A stretch of DNA of 12,474 bases from Dehalococcoidales bacterium (GTDB lineage: Bacteria; Chloroflexota; Dehalococcoidia; Dehalococcoidales; UBA2162): the NCBI GenBank assembly GCA_030648675.1, contig JAUSGV010000166.1, forward strand, positions 1-12,474, given 5' to 3'. The first letter of the stretch is position 1. Each line of letters starts with the position of its first letter. Both the position numbers and the translations under genes were made by a program. The notes beneath the pieces were generated by a model, which did not search any database, was not told the DNA's origin, and saw only the letters and a list, made by a program, of their open reading frames with translations. Below are positions 7,284 through 12,474 of the stretch, piece after piece.

Positions 7284-8087
7284 CTACTGCCCCGCGGGTT
7301 GGTTGGAGGCGGAAACAGCCGGTTCGGCGGCTGCGGCGGGTACCGTGGTGCCAGCCTCCGCCGGCATCGGCTCGGCAACCGCATAGCGGCGGGCTTTACC
7401 TTCCAGCACGGCGTCGGCGATCTTGCTGCAAATCAACTTGATGGCTCTGATGGCATCGTCGTTGGCCGGGATCGGATAATCGATCTCGTCAGGATTGCTG
7501 TTGGTGTCGGCGACGGCGACAACCGGTATGCCGACTTTTTTAGCCTCGACGATCGCGTTCTTTTCTTTTACGGTATCGACGATGAACAGTGCCGCGGGTA
7601 GGCTCGTCATTTCTTTAAATCCGCCCAGGTCCTGGTTAAGGCGAATGATTTCCTCGCCCAGTTTCAATGCCTCTTTTTTCGGCAAGCGGGAGAATTCTCC
7701 CTTGGCCTTCTGGTCTTCCAGTCGTACCAGGTAGTCGATTCGCGACTGGATTGTAGAGAAATTCGTCAATGTCCCGCCGATCCAGCGCTGACTGACATAA
7801 TACATGCCGCAGCGTTTCGCTTCTTCCTGGATGGCTTCCTGGGCCTGTTTCTTCGTACCGACAAAGATGATATGACCGCCGTCGGCGGCAGTGTCTCTTA
7901 TGAAATTGCAGGCTTTTTCCAGCATCGTGACCGTCTGTTCAAGGTCGATGATGTGGATGCCCTTTCGTTTCGTGAAGATGTAAGACTTCATCTTCGGATG
8001 CCACCGGCTGGTCTGATGGCCGAAGTGTGCTCCGGCTTCAAGAAGCTGTTTTAGCGTTGTCGAATTGATATTTGCAGTTTCTGGCAA
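7284..8087 (-). CDS. rpsB: 30S ribosomal protein S2
   Basis: Ribosomal protein S2 of the small subunit, 267 residues. Family motifs run throughout: LLEAGAHFGHQTSRWHPKM near the N-terminus, KRKGIHIIDLEQT, FVGTKKQAQEAIQEEA, YVSQRWIGGTLTNF, LPAALFIVDTVKEKNA, and VAVADTNSNPDEIDYPIPAN. The last 30 or so residues form an Ala/Pro/Glu-rich low-complexity tail. I place the start at TTG 8087: GAGGGGGGA lies 6 nt upstream, and the protein then begins right before the conserved TTLKQLL helix. An in-frame extension to 8195 would add 36 residues with no family support and would run through the promoter and the dispersed repeat. It is the first gene of the minus-strand operon. Confidence 0.96.
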   Translation of the reverse strand: MPETANINSTTLKQLLEAGAHFGHQTSRWHPKMKSYIFTKRKGIHIIDLEQTVTMLEKACNFIRDTAADGGHIIFVGTKKQAQEAIQEEAKRCGMYYVSQRWIGGTLTNFSTIQSRIDYLVRLEDQKAKGEFSRLPKKEALKLGEEIIRLNQDLGGFKEMTSLPAALFIVDTVKEKNAIVEAKKVGIPVVAVADTNSNPDEIDYPIPANDDAIRAIKLICSKIADAVLEGKARRYAVAEPMPAEAGTTVPAAAAEPAVSASNQPAGQ

Positions 8088-8121
8088 AATTAATCCCCCC
8101 TCAAGACATTGACAAACACAA

Positions 8122-8151
8122 AGTATAACACAACGATTTGGCACTCGGCAA
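8122..8151 (-). promoter_or_regulatory. Predicted sigma-70-type promoter for the rpsB operon
   Basis: On the minus strand, TTGCCG (8146-8151) and TATACT (8122-8127) are separated by 18 nt. That is 4/6 and 5/6 matches to the consensus boxes. A start site near 8115 would give a leader of about 28 nt that contains the GAGGGGGGA ribosome-binding site. No leader hairpin of the kind used for ribosomal-protein autoregulation is evident. Confidence 0.6.
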
Positions 8152-8163
8152 TAACTAATCCGG

Positions 8164-8200
8164 TTGTCGTTGCGAGGAGCGAAGCGACATGGCAATCCCG
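8164..8200 (+). repeat. Dispersed repeat copy (GAGGAGCGAAGCGAC type)
   Basis: Positions 8166-8188 match the reverse complement of 14-36 exactly over 23 nt, and both copies continue to GCAATCC after a short divergent stretch. It lies directly upstream of the rpsB promoter. With the pair at 3-75 it flanks the minus-strand operon. Confidence 0.75.
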
Positions 8201-8211
8201 GTTATTCGTTT

Positions 8212-8241
8212 GTCATTCTGAACGAAGTGAATGAATCTGGG
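8212..8241 (+). repeat. Second short dispersed repeat (GTCATTCTGA type)
   Basis: The segment begins GTCATTCTGAACGAAGTGAA and runs to ATCTGGG. It holds a small inverted repeat, CATTC and GAATG. From memory, the family GTCATTCTGAGCGAAGCGAAG is common between genes in many bacterial genomes, often next to the GCGAGGAGCGAAGCGA type as here. Confidence 0.5.
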
Positions 8242-8299
8242 AGTGGGGCTGGCCATATCGCGCGAACCATACAGGCGTAATTCGGTATCCGGTTTTCGT

Positions 8300-8305
8300 T
8301 ATAAT
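8300..8305 (+). promoter_or_regulatory. Possible -10 box for the Cys-rich small gene
   Basis: A perfect TATAAT lies 42 nt upstream of the ATG at 8347. No acceptable -35 hexamer is found at 15-19 nt spacing, so this is only a candidate. Confidence 0.3.
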
Positions 8306-8346
8306 AAGATGAATGTAATTGTTCTTGCGAAGCGTTGAGGCAAAAA

Positions 8347-8556
8347 ATGGTAACTGAAGTAAAAAATGGGAAACAGATATTATATCGATGTGACGTTTGC
8401 GGCATGTTCTATCGAGAAAGAGAATGGGCGGAAAAGTGCCAGGCATGGTGCGAGACGCACGAAGGTACTTGCAACGTGGAATACATACAGCATGCCGTCG
8501 ATCCGTCCGACCAGAACCAAAGTCAAGGGGGTGCACTCATACGGAGTGCCGTATGA
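8347..8556 (+). CDS. Small Cys-rich, probably zinc-binding protein of unknown function
   Basis: A 69-residue soluble protein. It carries a compact metal-binding pattern: C15-x2-C18-G, then C31-x3-C35, H38 and C42, with aromatic and acidic residues between (YREREWAEKCQAWC). CxxCG followed by CxxxC suggests a zinc-ribbon or treble-clef-like site. I recall similar small proteins with a CxxCG...CexWC pattern in archaea and Chloroflexota but know no function. Start: the ATG at 8347 has TTGAGG 6 nt upstream. A TTG at 8335 would add four residues but overlaps that ribosome-binding site. The last 20 or so residues (Gln/Ser/Gly-rich) look unstructured and overlap inverted repeats at 8533-8555, so the native C-terminus may have been altered. 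It is divergent from rpsB and may act alone. Confidence 0.7.
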   Translation: MVTEVKNGKQILYRCDVCGMFYREREWAEKCQAWCETHEGTCNVEYIQHAVDPSDQNQSQGGALIRSAV

Positions 8557-8571
8557 ATTTAGTGAATCGGC

Positions 8572-8600
8572 ATCTCCCTTTCATAAAGGGAGATTGAGAG
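8572..8600 (+). terminator. Hairpin downstream of the Cys-rich gene; repeat or weak terminator
   Basis: ATCTCCCTTT (8572-8581) and AAAGGGAGAT (8585-8594) form a perfect 10-bp stem with a 3-nt loop, 15 nt past the stop codon. The T-run (ATTTTTAG) begins about 9 nt after the stem, too far for a classical intrinsic terminator. From memory, the CTCCCTTT-hairpin-GAGAGGGATTTTT block is itself a dispersed repeat in related genomes. It may do both jobs. Confidence 0.45.
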
Positions 8601-8710
8601 GGATTTTTAGCCTGCACATTTCCTCTTGTACGTCATTTCCCGATGGTGACGCGCCAGAAGTAAGTTTTTCAGCACCCCGCTCGGAAACTACCCTGCATCT
8701 CCTGTTGTTG

Positions 8711-8739
8711 TTGTTTTAGCGATTGTTTTGTCGTAAAAT
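8711..8739 (+). promoter_or_regulatory. Possible promoter for tRNA-Arg
   Basis: TTGTTT (8711-8716) and TAAAAT (8734-8739) are spaced by 17 nt, with the tRNA 5' end 17 nt beyond the -10 box. The -10 matches 5/6. The -35 is weak. Nothing else is recognised in 8601-8756. Confidence 0.4.
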
Positions 8740-8756
8740 CTAGCTGAATTACATTT

Positions 8757-8833
8757 GTCCCTGTAGCTCAGCAGGATAGAGCAACTGCCTTCTAAGCAGT
8801 GGGCCGGGCGTTCGAATCGCCCCAGGGACACCA
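8757..8833 (+). tRNA. tRNA-Arg (anticodon UCU), CCA encoded
   Basis: All cloverleaf parts pair. The acceptor stem is GTCCCTG (8757-8763) with CAGGGAC (8823-8829), then discriminator A and CCA (8831-8833). The D stem is GCTC with GAGC. The anticodon stem is ACTGC (8784-8788) with GCAGT (8796-8800) around the loop CTTCTAA, giving anticodon TCT. The T stem is GGGCG with CGCCC around TTCGAAT. It reads AGA and AGG codons. The gene stands alone. I see no integrase and no repeat of its 3' end in the window, so there is no sign that it is used as an attachment site here. Confidence 0.96.
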
Positions 8834-8987
8834 TAGCCTCAATAAAGCTCTTCTTTTTCAACGTACGACCTTAGCCAAGCCGCATACACCTTTAGTAATA
8901 AAAGTCAATCGAAACATTCCCGCTTCGTTGCTTAAAAGAGGTCTAATTCCCCTGCCATTTCCGTCAATTATCGCAGTACGACTGTTG

Positions 8988-8993
8988 TATAAT
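8988..8993 (+). promoter_or_regulatory. Likely -10 box for pfkA
   Basis: A perfect TATAAT lies 53 nt upstream of the pfkA ATG. No good -35 hexamer appears at 16-19 nt spacing. The 213-nt gap between the tRNA and pfkA shows no other feature, apart from the ribosome-binding site GGAGAGGGG (9029-9037). Confidence 0.4.
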
Positions 8994-9046
8994 ATTTTTA
9001 TATCCCGCCAAAATCATTTAATCCGTTCGGAGAGGGGTAAAGCAGC

Positions 9047-10015
9047 ATGAAAAGAATAGGTATCCTTACCAGCGGGGGGGACGCACCGGGAATGAACGCC
9101 TGTATTCGCGCCTCGGTACGCGCGGCTCTGGCAAAAGACATCGAGATACTGGGCATACGTGAGGGATTCGCCGGGCTCATGAGTGGGGATATCGTTCCTC
9201 TCGACCGTGCCGCAATTAGAAATATTATTCACCTCGGCGGTACTATGCTGGGCACTTCCCGGCCGGAAGAATTCAAGACGATTGAAGGCAGGGCAAAGGC
9301 AATCGGCGTTCTGGCGGATAAGGGCATTGAAGGCTTGATTCTAATCGGGGGCGACGGTACATTTCAGGGTGCCTCATTGCTTTCCAATGGAGGGAACATA
9401 AAGATAGTCGGCGTTCCCGGCACCATCGATAACGATTGCTACGGTACCGATTATACGATCGGTTTCGATACTGCCGTGAATACGGCTCTGGAAGCCATTG
9501 ACCGTATCCGTGATACGGCGGACGCTCACCAGCGTCTGTTTTTCATTGAGGTAATGGGGCGGCATTCCGGCTTCATCGCTTTAAAAAGCGGAATAGCCAG
9601 CGGCGCCGAGGAAATTATTATTCCGGAAGCACCGATGAGTCCGGAAGAGTTGTGCCGCCATATTACGGGTTACTTCGGCAAAGGAAAAAGAAGTATTATC
9701 ATCGTCGTTGCCGAACAGGGGCATGCCGGAACTACTTTAGAGCTTGCCAGGCAGGTAAAATGCAGCATTGGCTTTGACGCCAGGGTTTGTATTCTCGGAC
9801 ACATTCAACGCGGCGGGCCGCCGACAGCTCGCGACAGGGTCCTGGCCAGTAGACTCGGTATCGCTGCCGTTCAGGCGCTGTTGAATGGGAAAGACGGGCA
9901 TATGGTGGGTGAGGTAAACGGGGAGGTGGCTTATACACCCCTCGAAGACACCTGGAATAAAACCAAAAAGCTGGACCCCAACCTGACCGAGATGCTGGAG
10001 ATCCTTACCGATTAA
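9047..10015 (+). CDS. pfkA: ATP-dependent 6-phosphofructokinase
   Basis: PfkA phosphorylates fructose 6-phosphate to fructose 1,6-bisphosphate, the committed step of glycolysis. The 322-residue length fits the bacterial PfkA family. Visible motifs are GGDAPGMNA (10-18, ATP phosphate loop), GGDGT (101-105), GVPGTIDND (122-130, catalytic D128), FIEVMGRHSG, IPEAP, and GHIQRGGPPTARDR. G104 and the Gly of PGTIDND (G125) are the residues found in ATP-users. Pyrophosphate-dependent enzymes carry Asp and Lys at these places, so ATP is the likely donor. The start is supported by GGAGAGGGG 9 nt upstream. A LacD-type aldolase gene follows after 71 nt, and the pair could carry out two consecutive glycolytic steps. 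Confidence 0.96.
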   Translation: MKRIGILTSGGDAPGMNACIRASVRAALAKDIEILGIREGFAGLMSGDIVPLDRAAIRNIIHLGGTMLGTSRPEEFKTIEGRAKAIGVLADKGIEGLILIGGDGTFQGASLLSNGGNIKIVGVPGTIDNDCYGTDYTIGFDTAVNTALEAIDRIRDTADAHQRLFFIEVMGRHSGFIALKSGIASGAEEIIIPEAPMSPEELCRHITGYFGKGKRSIIIVVAEQGHAGTTLELARQVKCSIGFDARVCILGHIQRGGPPTARDRVLASRLGIAAVQALLNGKDGHMVGEVNGEVAYTPLEDTWNKTKKLDPNLTEMLEILTD

Positions 10016-10026
10016 GTGAATGGCTT

Positions 10027-10060
10027 GCAAGGCCTCGCCTTGCGAGGCTAGTCAGACTAG
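10027..10060 (+). promoter_or_regulatory. Competing hairpins between pfkA and the aldolase gene
   Basis: GCAAGGC-CTC-GCCTTGC (10027-10043) and GCCTCGC-CTT-GCGAGGC (10032-10048) are both perfect 7-bp stems with 3-nt loops. They overlap, so only one can form at a time. A third small stem, CTAGT-CAG-ACTAG (10048-10060), follows. No T-run is attached, so this is not a standard terminator. It could affect read-through, processing or aldolase translation, or be a degraded repeat. Confidence 0.5.
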
Positions 10061-10086
10061 TGTTTGGCGGTTCGAGTGAGCGTTTT

Positions 10087-11088
10087 ATGAATATATCGAT
10101 CGGTAAATTGAGGGGCATTCAGGAGATAGCCGACGACCGGGGATTCCTGACGGTTTGTGCTCTCGACCACCGCGCGGCATTGCGTCACGCTTTAAATGAG
10201 AAACAGCCGGAAGCGATTACCTACCGGCAAATGGTTGATTTTAAACTTGATCTTTGCCGGGTGGTCGTCGGTTCGGCGAGCGCGGTCCTCCTCGATCCGC
10301 AGTATGGGGCTGCGCAGGCAGTTGCCCGGGCGGTTTTACCCGGACGCATCGGCCTCTTGGTTAGTCTGGAGGAAACAGGATATTCCGGCGAAAGCACCGC
10401 CAGGTTGTCCCGACTCCTCCCCGGCTGGAGCGTAAAGAAAGCCAAAAGAATGGGAGCTTCGGCCGTTAAGCTGCTGATATATTTCCGCCCCGATATCAAG
10501 GAGATCGCTAAAAAGCAGTTGGAACTTATATCCGGAGTTGCCGCCGACTGCCTGGCAGAGGACATTCCTTTGTTGGTGGAAACGCTAAGCTATCCTGTCG
10601 CATCGGAAGTAGGGCAATTAGAAAGGTTTGCCGCCGGGAAACCGGAACTGGTTATCGAGACAGCGCGGCAGGTCGCGGCATTGCCTGTCGATGTCCTGAA
10701 GGTTGAATTCCCGGCAGACATGAGGTATGAAAAAGATGAAGGCCGGCTTGTTGAGTATTGCCGGCAGTTGGACGGTGCCTGCCGGTTACCCTGGGTAATT
10801 CTCAGCGGTGGAGAGCATTTCGATGTGTTCAAAAAGCAGGTGGAAATTGCCTCCGCAGCCGGTGCCTCCGGGTTCTTGGCCGGAAGGGCGTTATGGCAGG
10901 AAGGTGCCCGTATTGAGTCGAAAAAGGCGAGAATGGATTTCTTTGAAAATACGACCAGGAAACGTTTGGAAGAACTTACCGCGCTGGTACATAGATTAGG
11001 AAAGCCGTGGTATGCGAAATACGGGAGCACCGCGGGTGAGTTCGAACCGATAGCTGAAGATTGGTATTCAGCCTATCCTGAAGGCTAA
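10087..11088 (+). CDS. LacD-type class I aldolase (tagatose/fructose 1,6-bisphosphate aldolase family)
   Basis: A 333-residue TIM-barrel aldolase of the DeoC/LacD superfamily. It forms a Schiff base and cleaves ketose 1,6-bisphosphates to dihydroxyacetone phosphate and glyceraldehyde 3-phosphate. It shows VCALDHRAAL (D27), VLLDPQYG, SLEETGY, GASAVKLLIYF (K128), EDIPLLVETLSY, and PVDVLKVEFPADM with the expected Schiff-base K205. It then has WVILSGG and GFLAGRALW near the C-terminus. Staphylococcal LacD accepts both tagatose and fructose bisphosphates. No other lac or tagatose gene is present and pfkA is next door, so I infer a role as the glycolytic fructose-bisphosphate aldolase. A sulfosugar-phosphate aldolase of the YihT kind is an alternative. 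The start is ATG 10087 with GAGTGAG upstream. GTG 10060 would add nine residues and begins within the hairpin region. Confidence 0.85.
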   Translation: MNISIGKLRGIQEIADDRGFLTVCALDHRAALRHALNEKQPEAITYRQMVDFKLDLCRVVVGSASAVLLDPQYGAAQAVARAVLPGRIGLLVSLEETGYSGESTARLSRLLPGWSVKKAKRMGASAVKLLIYFRPDIKEIAKKQLELISGVAADCLAEDIPLLVETLSYPVASEVGQLERFAAGKPELVIETARQVAALPVDVLKVEFPADMRYEKDEGRLVEYCRQLDGACRLPWVILSGGEHFDVFKKQVEIASAAGASGFLAGRALWQEGARIESKKARMDFFENTTRKRLEELTALVHRLGKPWYAKYGSTAGEFEPIAEDWYSAYPEG

Positions 11089-11136
11089 CCGTCGATCCCC
11101 AACCATCATAGATACTTTTGGGTTATTGCTTTTTGT

Positions 11137-11165
11137 TTAAGAAGGTAGGACAATTAAAACATAAT
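11137..11165 (+). promoter_or_regulatory. Possible promoter for the subtilisin-like protease
   Basis: TTAAGA (11137-11142) and CATAAT (11160-11165) are separated by 17 nt, with 4/6 and 5/6 matches to consensus. The start site would lie very near the strong ribosome-binding site GGAGGAGG (11171-11178), giving a short leader. Co-transcription with the aldolase gene is also possible, since no clear terminator lies between them. Confidence 0.3.
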
Positions 11166-11187
11166 TTTGTGGAGGAGGTAGGAAATT

Positions 11188-12384
11188 ATGGTTCAAAAAT
11201 CTCTCAGAATGCTTCTTTCATTTTCCCTGGTCGTAGTGTTGGCTCTTGGCTTTGTCGGGCAGGGTGCGTTGGCCAGCAATTCCAGTGCAGGCGGCCAGGG
11301 GCGTTATATCGTTATTTTCAATACCGGCGTCACTGAAGCTGCAAAGGGTGCCCTGGTTACGCAATTCGGTGGCGTCGTTGAAGAACCGATAGCGCTTCTT
11401 GGTAACGCTAATGTTGTTCTCTTGCCGCCGCCCGCGGTTCAGGCATTGTTACAAACCGGAAAAGTGCTTCGCGCTGAAGAAGATGCGGTTGTCAATGCTA
11501 TCGCTAAACCGGCACCCGCGCTTGCGCAGCAACCTGTCGAGACTATTCCCTGGGGTGTAGAAAGGATCAATGCGAACGTTGTGTGGCCGAGCTATAACGG
11601 ATCTGGCGTAAACGTAGCGATTATCGACACCGGTATCGATAAAGACCATCCCGATTTGACTGTAGCTGGAGGACAGAACTTCGTCACGATTCGCGGAAAA
11701 GTAGACCCGAATAAATGGGACGACGATAACGGCCACGGAACACACGTTGCCGGAATAGTCGCTGCTCAGGATAACAACATCGGTGTCGTCGGCGTCGCTC
11801 CGGGAGCATCCCTTTATGCTGTCAAGGTGCTCGACAGGAGAGGTTCGGGATACGTTAGTTGGATTATTAATGGTATCGACTGGGCTATCGACAACGGTAT
11901 CCGGGTTATCAACATGAGCTTGGGGACAACTTCCGACAGCCAGTCTTTACATGTTGCTTGTGACTTGGCTAAGGAAGCTGGAATCGTTATTGTTGCTGCC
12001 GCGGGCAATAGCGGCGATACCGATCAAGATGATGATGTGAATTATCCGGCAAGGTATTCCAGCGTGATCGCTGTCGCCGCGACCGATAAAAACGATGTTA
12101 GAGCTTACTGGAGCAGCGATGGTGCTGAAGTAGCCGTGGCCGCACCGGGCGTCAACATCAATTCGACTTACAAAGGCGGTGGATACGCCGTTTTGTCCGG
12201 TACCTCTATGGCCTCCCCTCACGTTGCCGGAACCGCTGCATTGATATTGGCGGCTAACCCTTCTTTGAGCCTGGATGATGTTAAAGCCAGGCTCGTGGCC
12301 ACTGCCCACGATCTTGGTGCCACCGGCTGGGATACCTACTACGGAGCCGGTCTTATTGACGCATACGCTGCCGCAGCTCCGTAA
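11188..12384 (+). CDS. Secreted subtilisin-like serine protease (peptidase S8) with signal peptide and I9 propeptide
   Basis: A 398-residue pre-pro-subtilase. Residues 1-29 form a Sec signal peptide: basic start, hydrophobic core LLSFSLVVVLALGFV, probable cleavage after ALA-29. Residues about 39-106 resemble the inhibitor I9 propeptide (GRYIVIFNTGVTEAAKGALV), which folds the enzyme and is then removed. The catalytic domain from about 120 holds all essential residues: D147 in VAIIDTGID, H183 in NGHGTHVAG, oxyanion N274 in AAAGNSG, and S340 in SGTSMASPHVAGT. Acidic clusters (DDDNGHG, DTDQDDDVNY) suggest calcium sites, as in thermitase and aqualysin-type enzymes. No C-terminal anchor or extra domain is seen, so it should be released outside the cell. 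GGAGGAGG lies 9 nt before the ATG, and a strong terminator follows. Probable role: extracellular protein breakdown. Confidence 0.95.
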   Translation: MVQKSLRMLLSFSLVVVLALGFVGQGALASNSSAGGQGRYIVIFNTGVTEAAKGALVTQFGGVVEEPIALLGNANVVLLPPPAVQALLQTGKVLRAEEDAVVNAIAKPAPALAQQPVETIPWGVERINANVVWPSYNGSGVNVAIIDTGIDKDHPDLTVAGGQNFVTIRGKVDPNKWDDDNGHGTHVAGIVAAQDNNIGVVGVAPGASLYAVKVLDRRGSGYVSWIINGIDWAIDNGIRVINMSLGTTSDSQSLHVACDLAKEAGIVIVAAAGNSGDTDQDDDVNYPARYSSVIAVAATDKNDVRAYWSSDGAEVAVAAPGVNINSTYKGGGYAVLSGTSMASPHVAGTAALILAANPSLSLDDVKARLVATAHDLGATGWDTYYGAGLIDAYAAAAP

Positions 12385-12404
12385 GTAACCGAATAAAAGA
12401 TAAT

Positions 12405-12442
12405 TAAAAGAGGGGTGTACCGTCAATCCCTCTTTTATTTTT
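12405..12442 (+). terminator. Rho-independent terminator after the protease gene
   Basis: TAAAAGAGGG (12405-12414) and CCCTCTTTTA (12428-12437) form a perfect 10-bp stem with a 13-nt loop, followed at once by TTTTTG. It starts 20 nt after the stop codon of the S8 protease and closes the plus-strand block. Confidence 0.85.
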
Positions 12443-12474
12443 GTCCTACTTGATTCTTTTCCAGGTTTATTCCC

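Noticed and set aside
8088..8195. Upstream in-frame extension of rpsB
   Set aside because: It would run through the promoter and the dispersed repeat. The TTG at 8087 has a strong ribosome-binding site at correct spacing and fits the family N-terminus.
1601..8214. Similarity between 1600-1616 and 8200-8213 (GGTTATTCG then TTTGTC)
   Set aside because: The match is short with a 2-nt gap in low-complexity DNA. It may be chance or shared repeat edge, and is not enough to report as a repeat family.
1..8241. CRISPR array or transposon ends
   Set aside because: The repeat copies are few and are not regularly spaced. No transposase, integrase or cas gene is present in the window.
8202..8536. Two minus-strand reading frames (67 and 107 codons)
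   Set aside because: They are antisense to the Cys-rich gene and the repeats, with no motif and no ribosome-binding site.
8757..8850. tRNA-Arg 3' end as an integration site
   Set aside because: I see no second copy of the tRNA 3' end and no integrase or phage gene. The genes downstream are metabolic.
11098..11136. Terminator between the aldolase and protease genes
   Set aside because: Only a 5-bp stem (CCCAA with TTGGG) with a long loop can be drawn before the T-rich stretch, too weak to call.

Overview
The window looks like bacterial chromosome from an anaerobic Chloroflexota, most likely class Dehalococcoidia. This rests on gene order (rpsB-tsf-pyrH-frr-uppS-cdsA-dxr-rseP-ispG in one run), a short EF-Ts, and short palindromic intergenic repeats of a style I associate with that group. 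The placement is from memory and is not tested here.

Positions 78-8087, minus strand, hold a ten-gene operon transcribed right to left from a promoter near 8122-8151. It starts with translation and nucleotide genes (rpsB, tsf, pyrH, frr). It continues with envelope lipid genes: uppS (undecaprenyl diphosphate), cdsA (CDP-diacylglycerol) and dxr (first committed step of the MEP isoprenoid pathway). It ends with rseP (site-2 protease), ispG (late MEP step) and a small DUF2007-like protein. Dxr and IspG supply the isoprenoid precursors that UppS consumes. Several genes overlap or nearly touch (dxr/cdsA by 16 nt, rseP/dxr by 7 nt, DUF2007/ispG by 1 nt, pyrH/frr abutting), which points to translational coupling. 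The only large gap, 1424-1680, is filled with repeat-like DNA.

Positions 8088-9046 are a boundary region of repeats and regulatory sequence. It contains a small plus-strand gene for a Cys-rich, probably zinc-binding protein (8347-8556), a hairpin behind it, and a complete tRNA-Arg(UCU) gene with an encoded CCA end. Dispersed repeat copies in opposite orientation lie at both ends of the minus-strand operon (about 3-75 and 8164-8200).

Positions 9047-12437, plus strand, hold pfkA (ATP-type 6-phosphofructokinase), a LacD-type class I aldolase that could cleave the PfkA product, and a secreted subtilisin-like serine protease with signal peptide and propeptide. A clear intrinsic terminator follows the protease. 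Two mutually exclusive hairpins sit between pfkA and the aldolase gene.

No stretch of more than 300 bases lacks a gene. Most of the window is ordinary housekeeping sequence, and I see no convincing new multi-gene system. The items most worth a second look are the Cys-rich small protein, the competing hairpins, the repeat cluster between rseP and ispG, and the DUF2007-like gene coupled to ispG.
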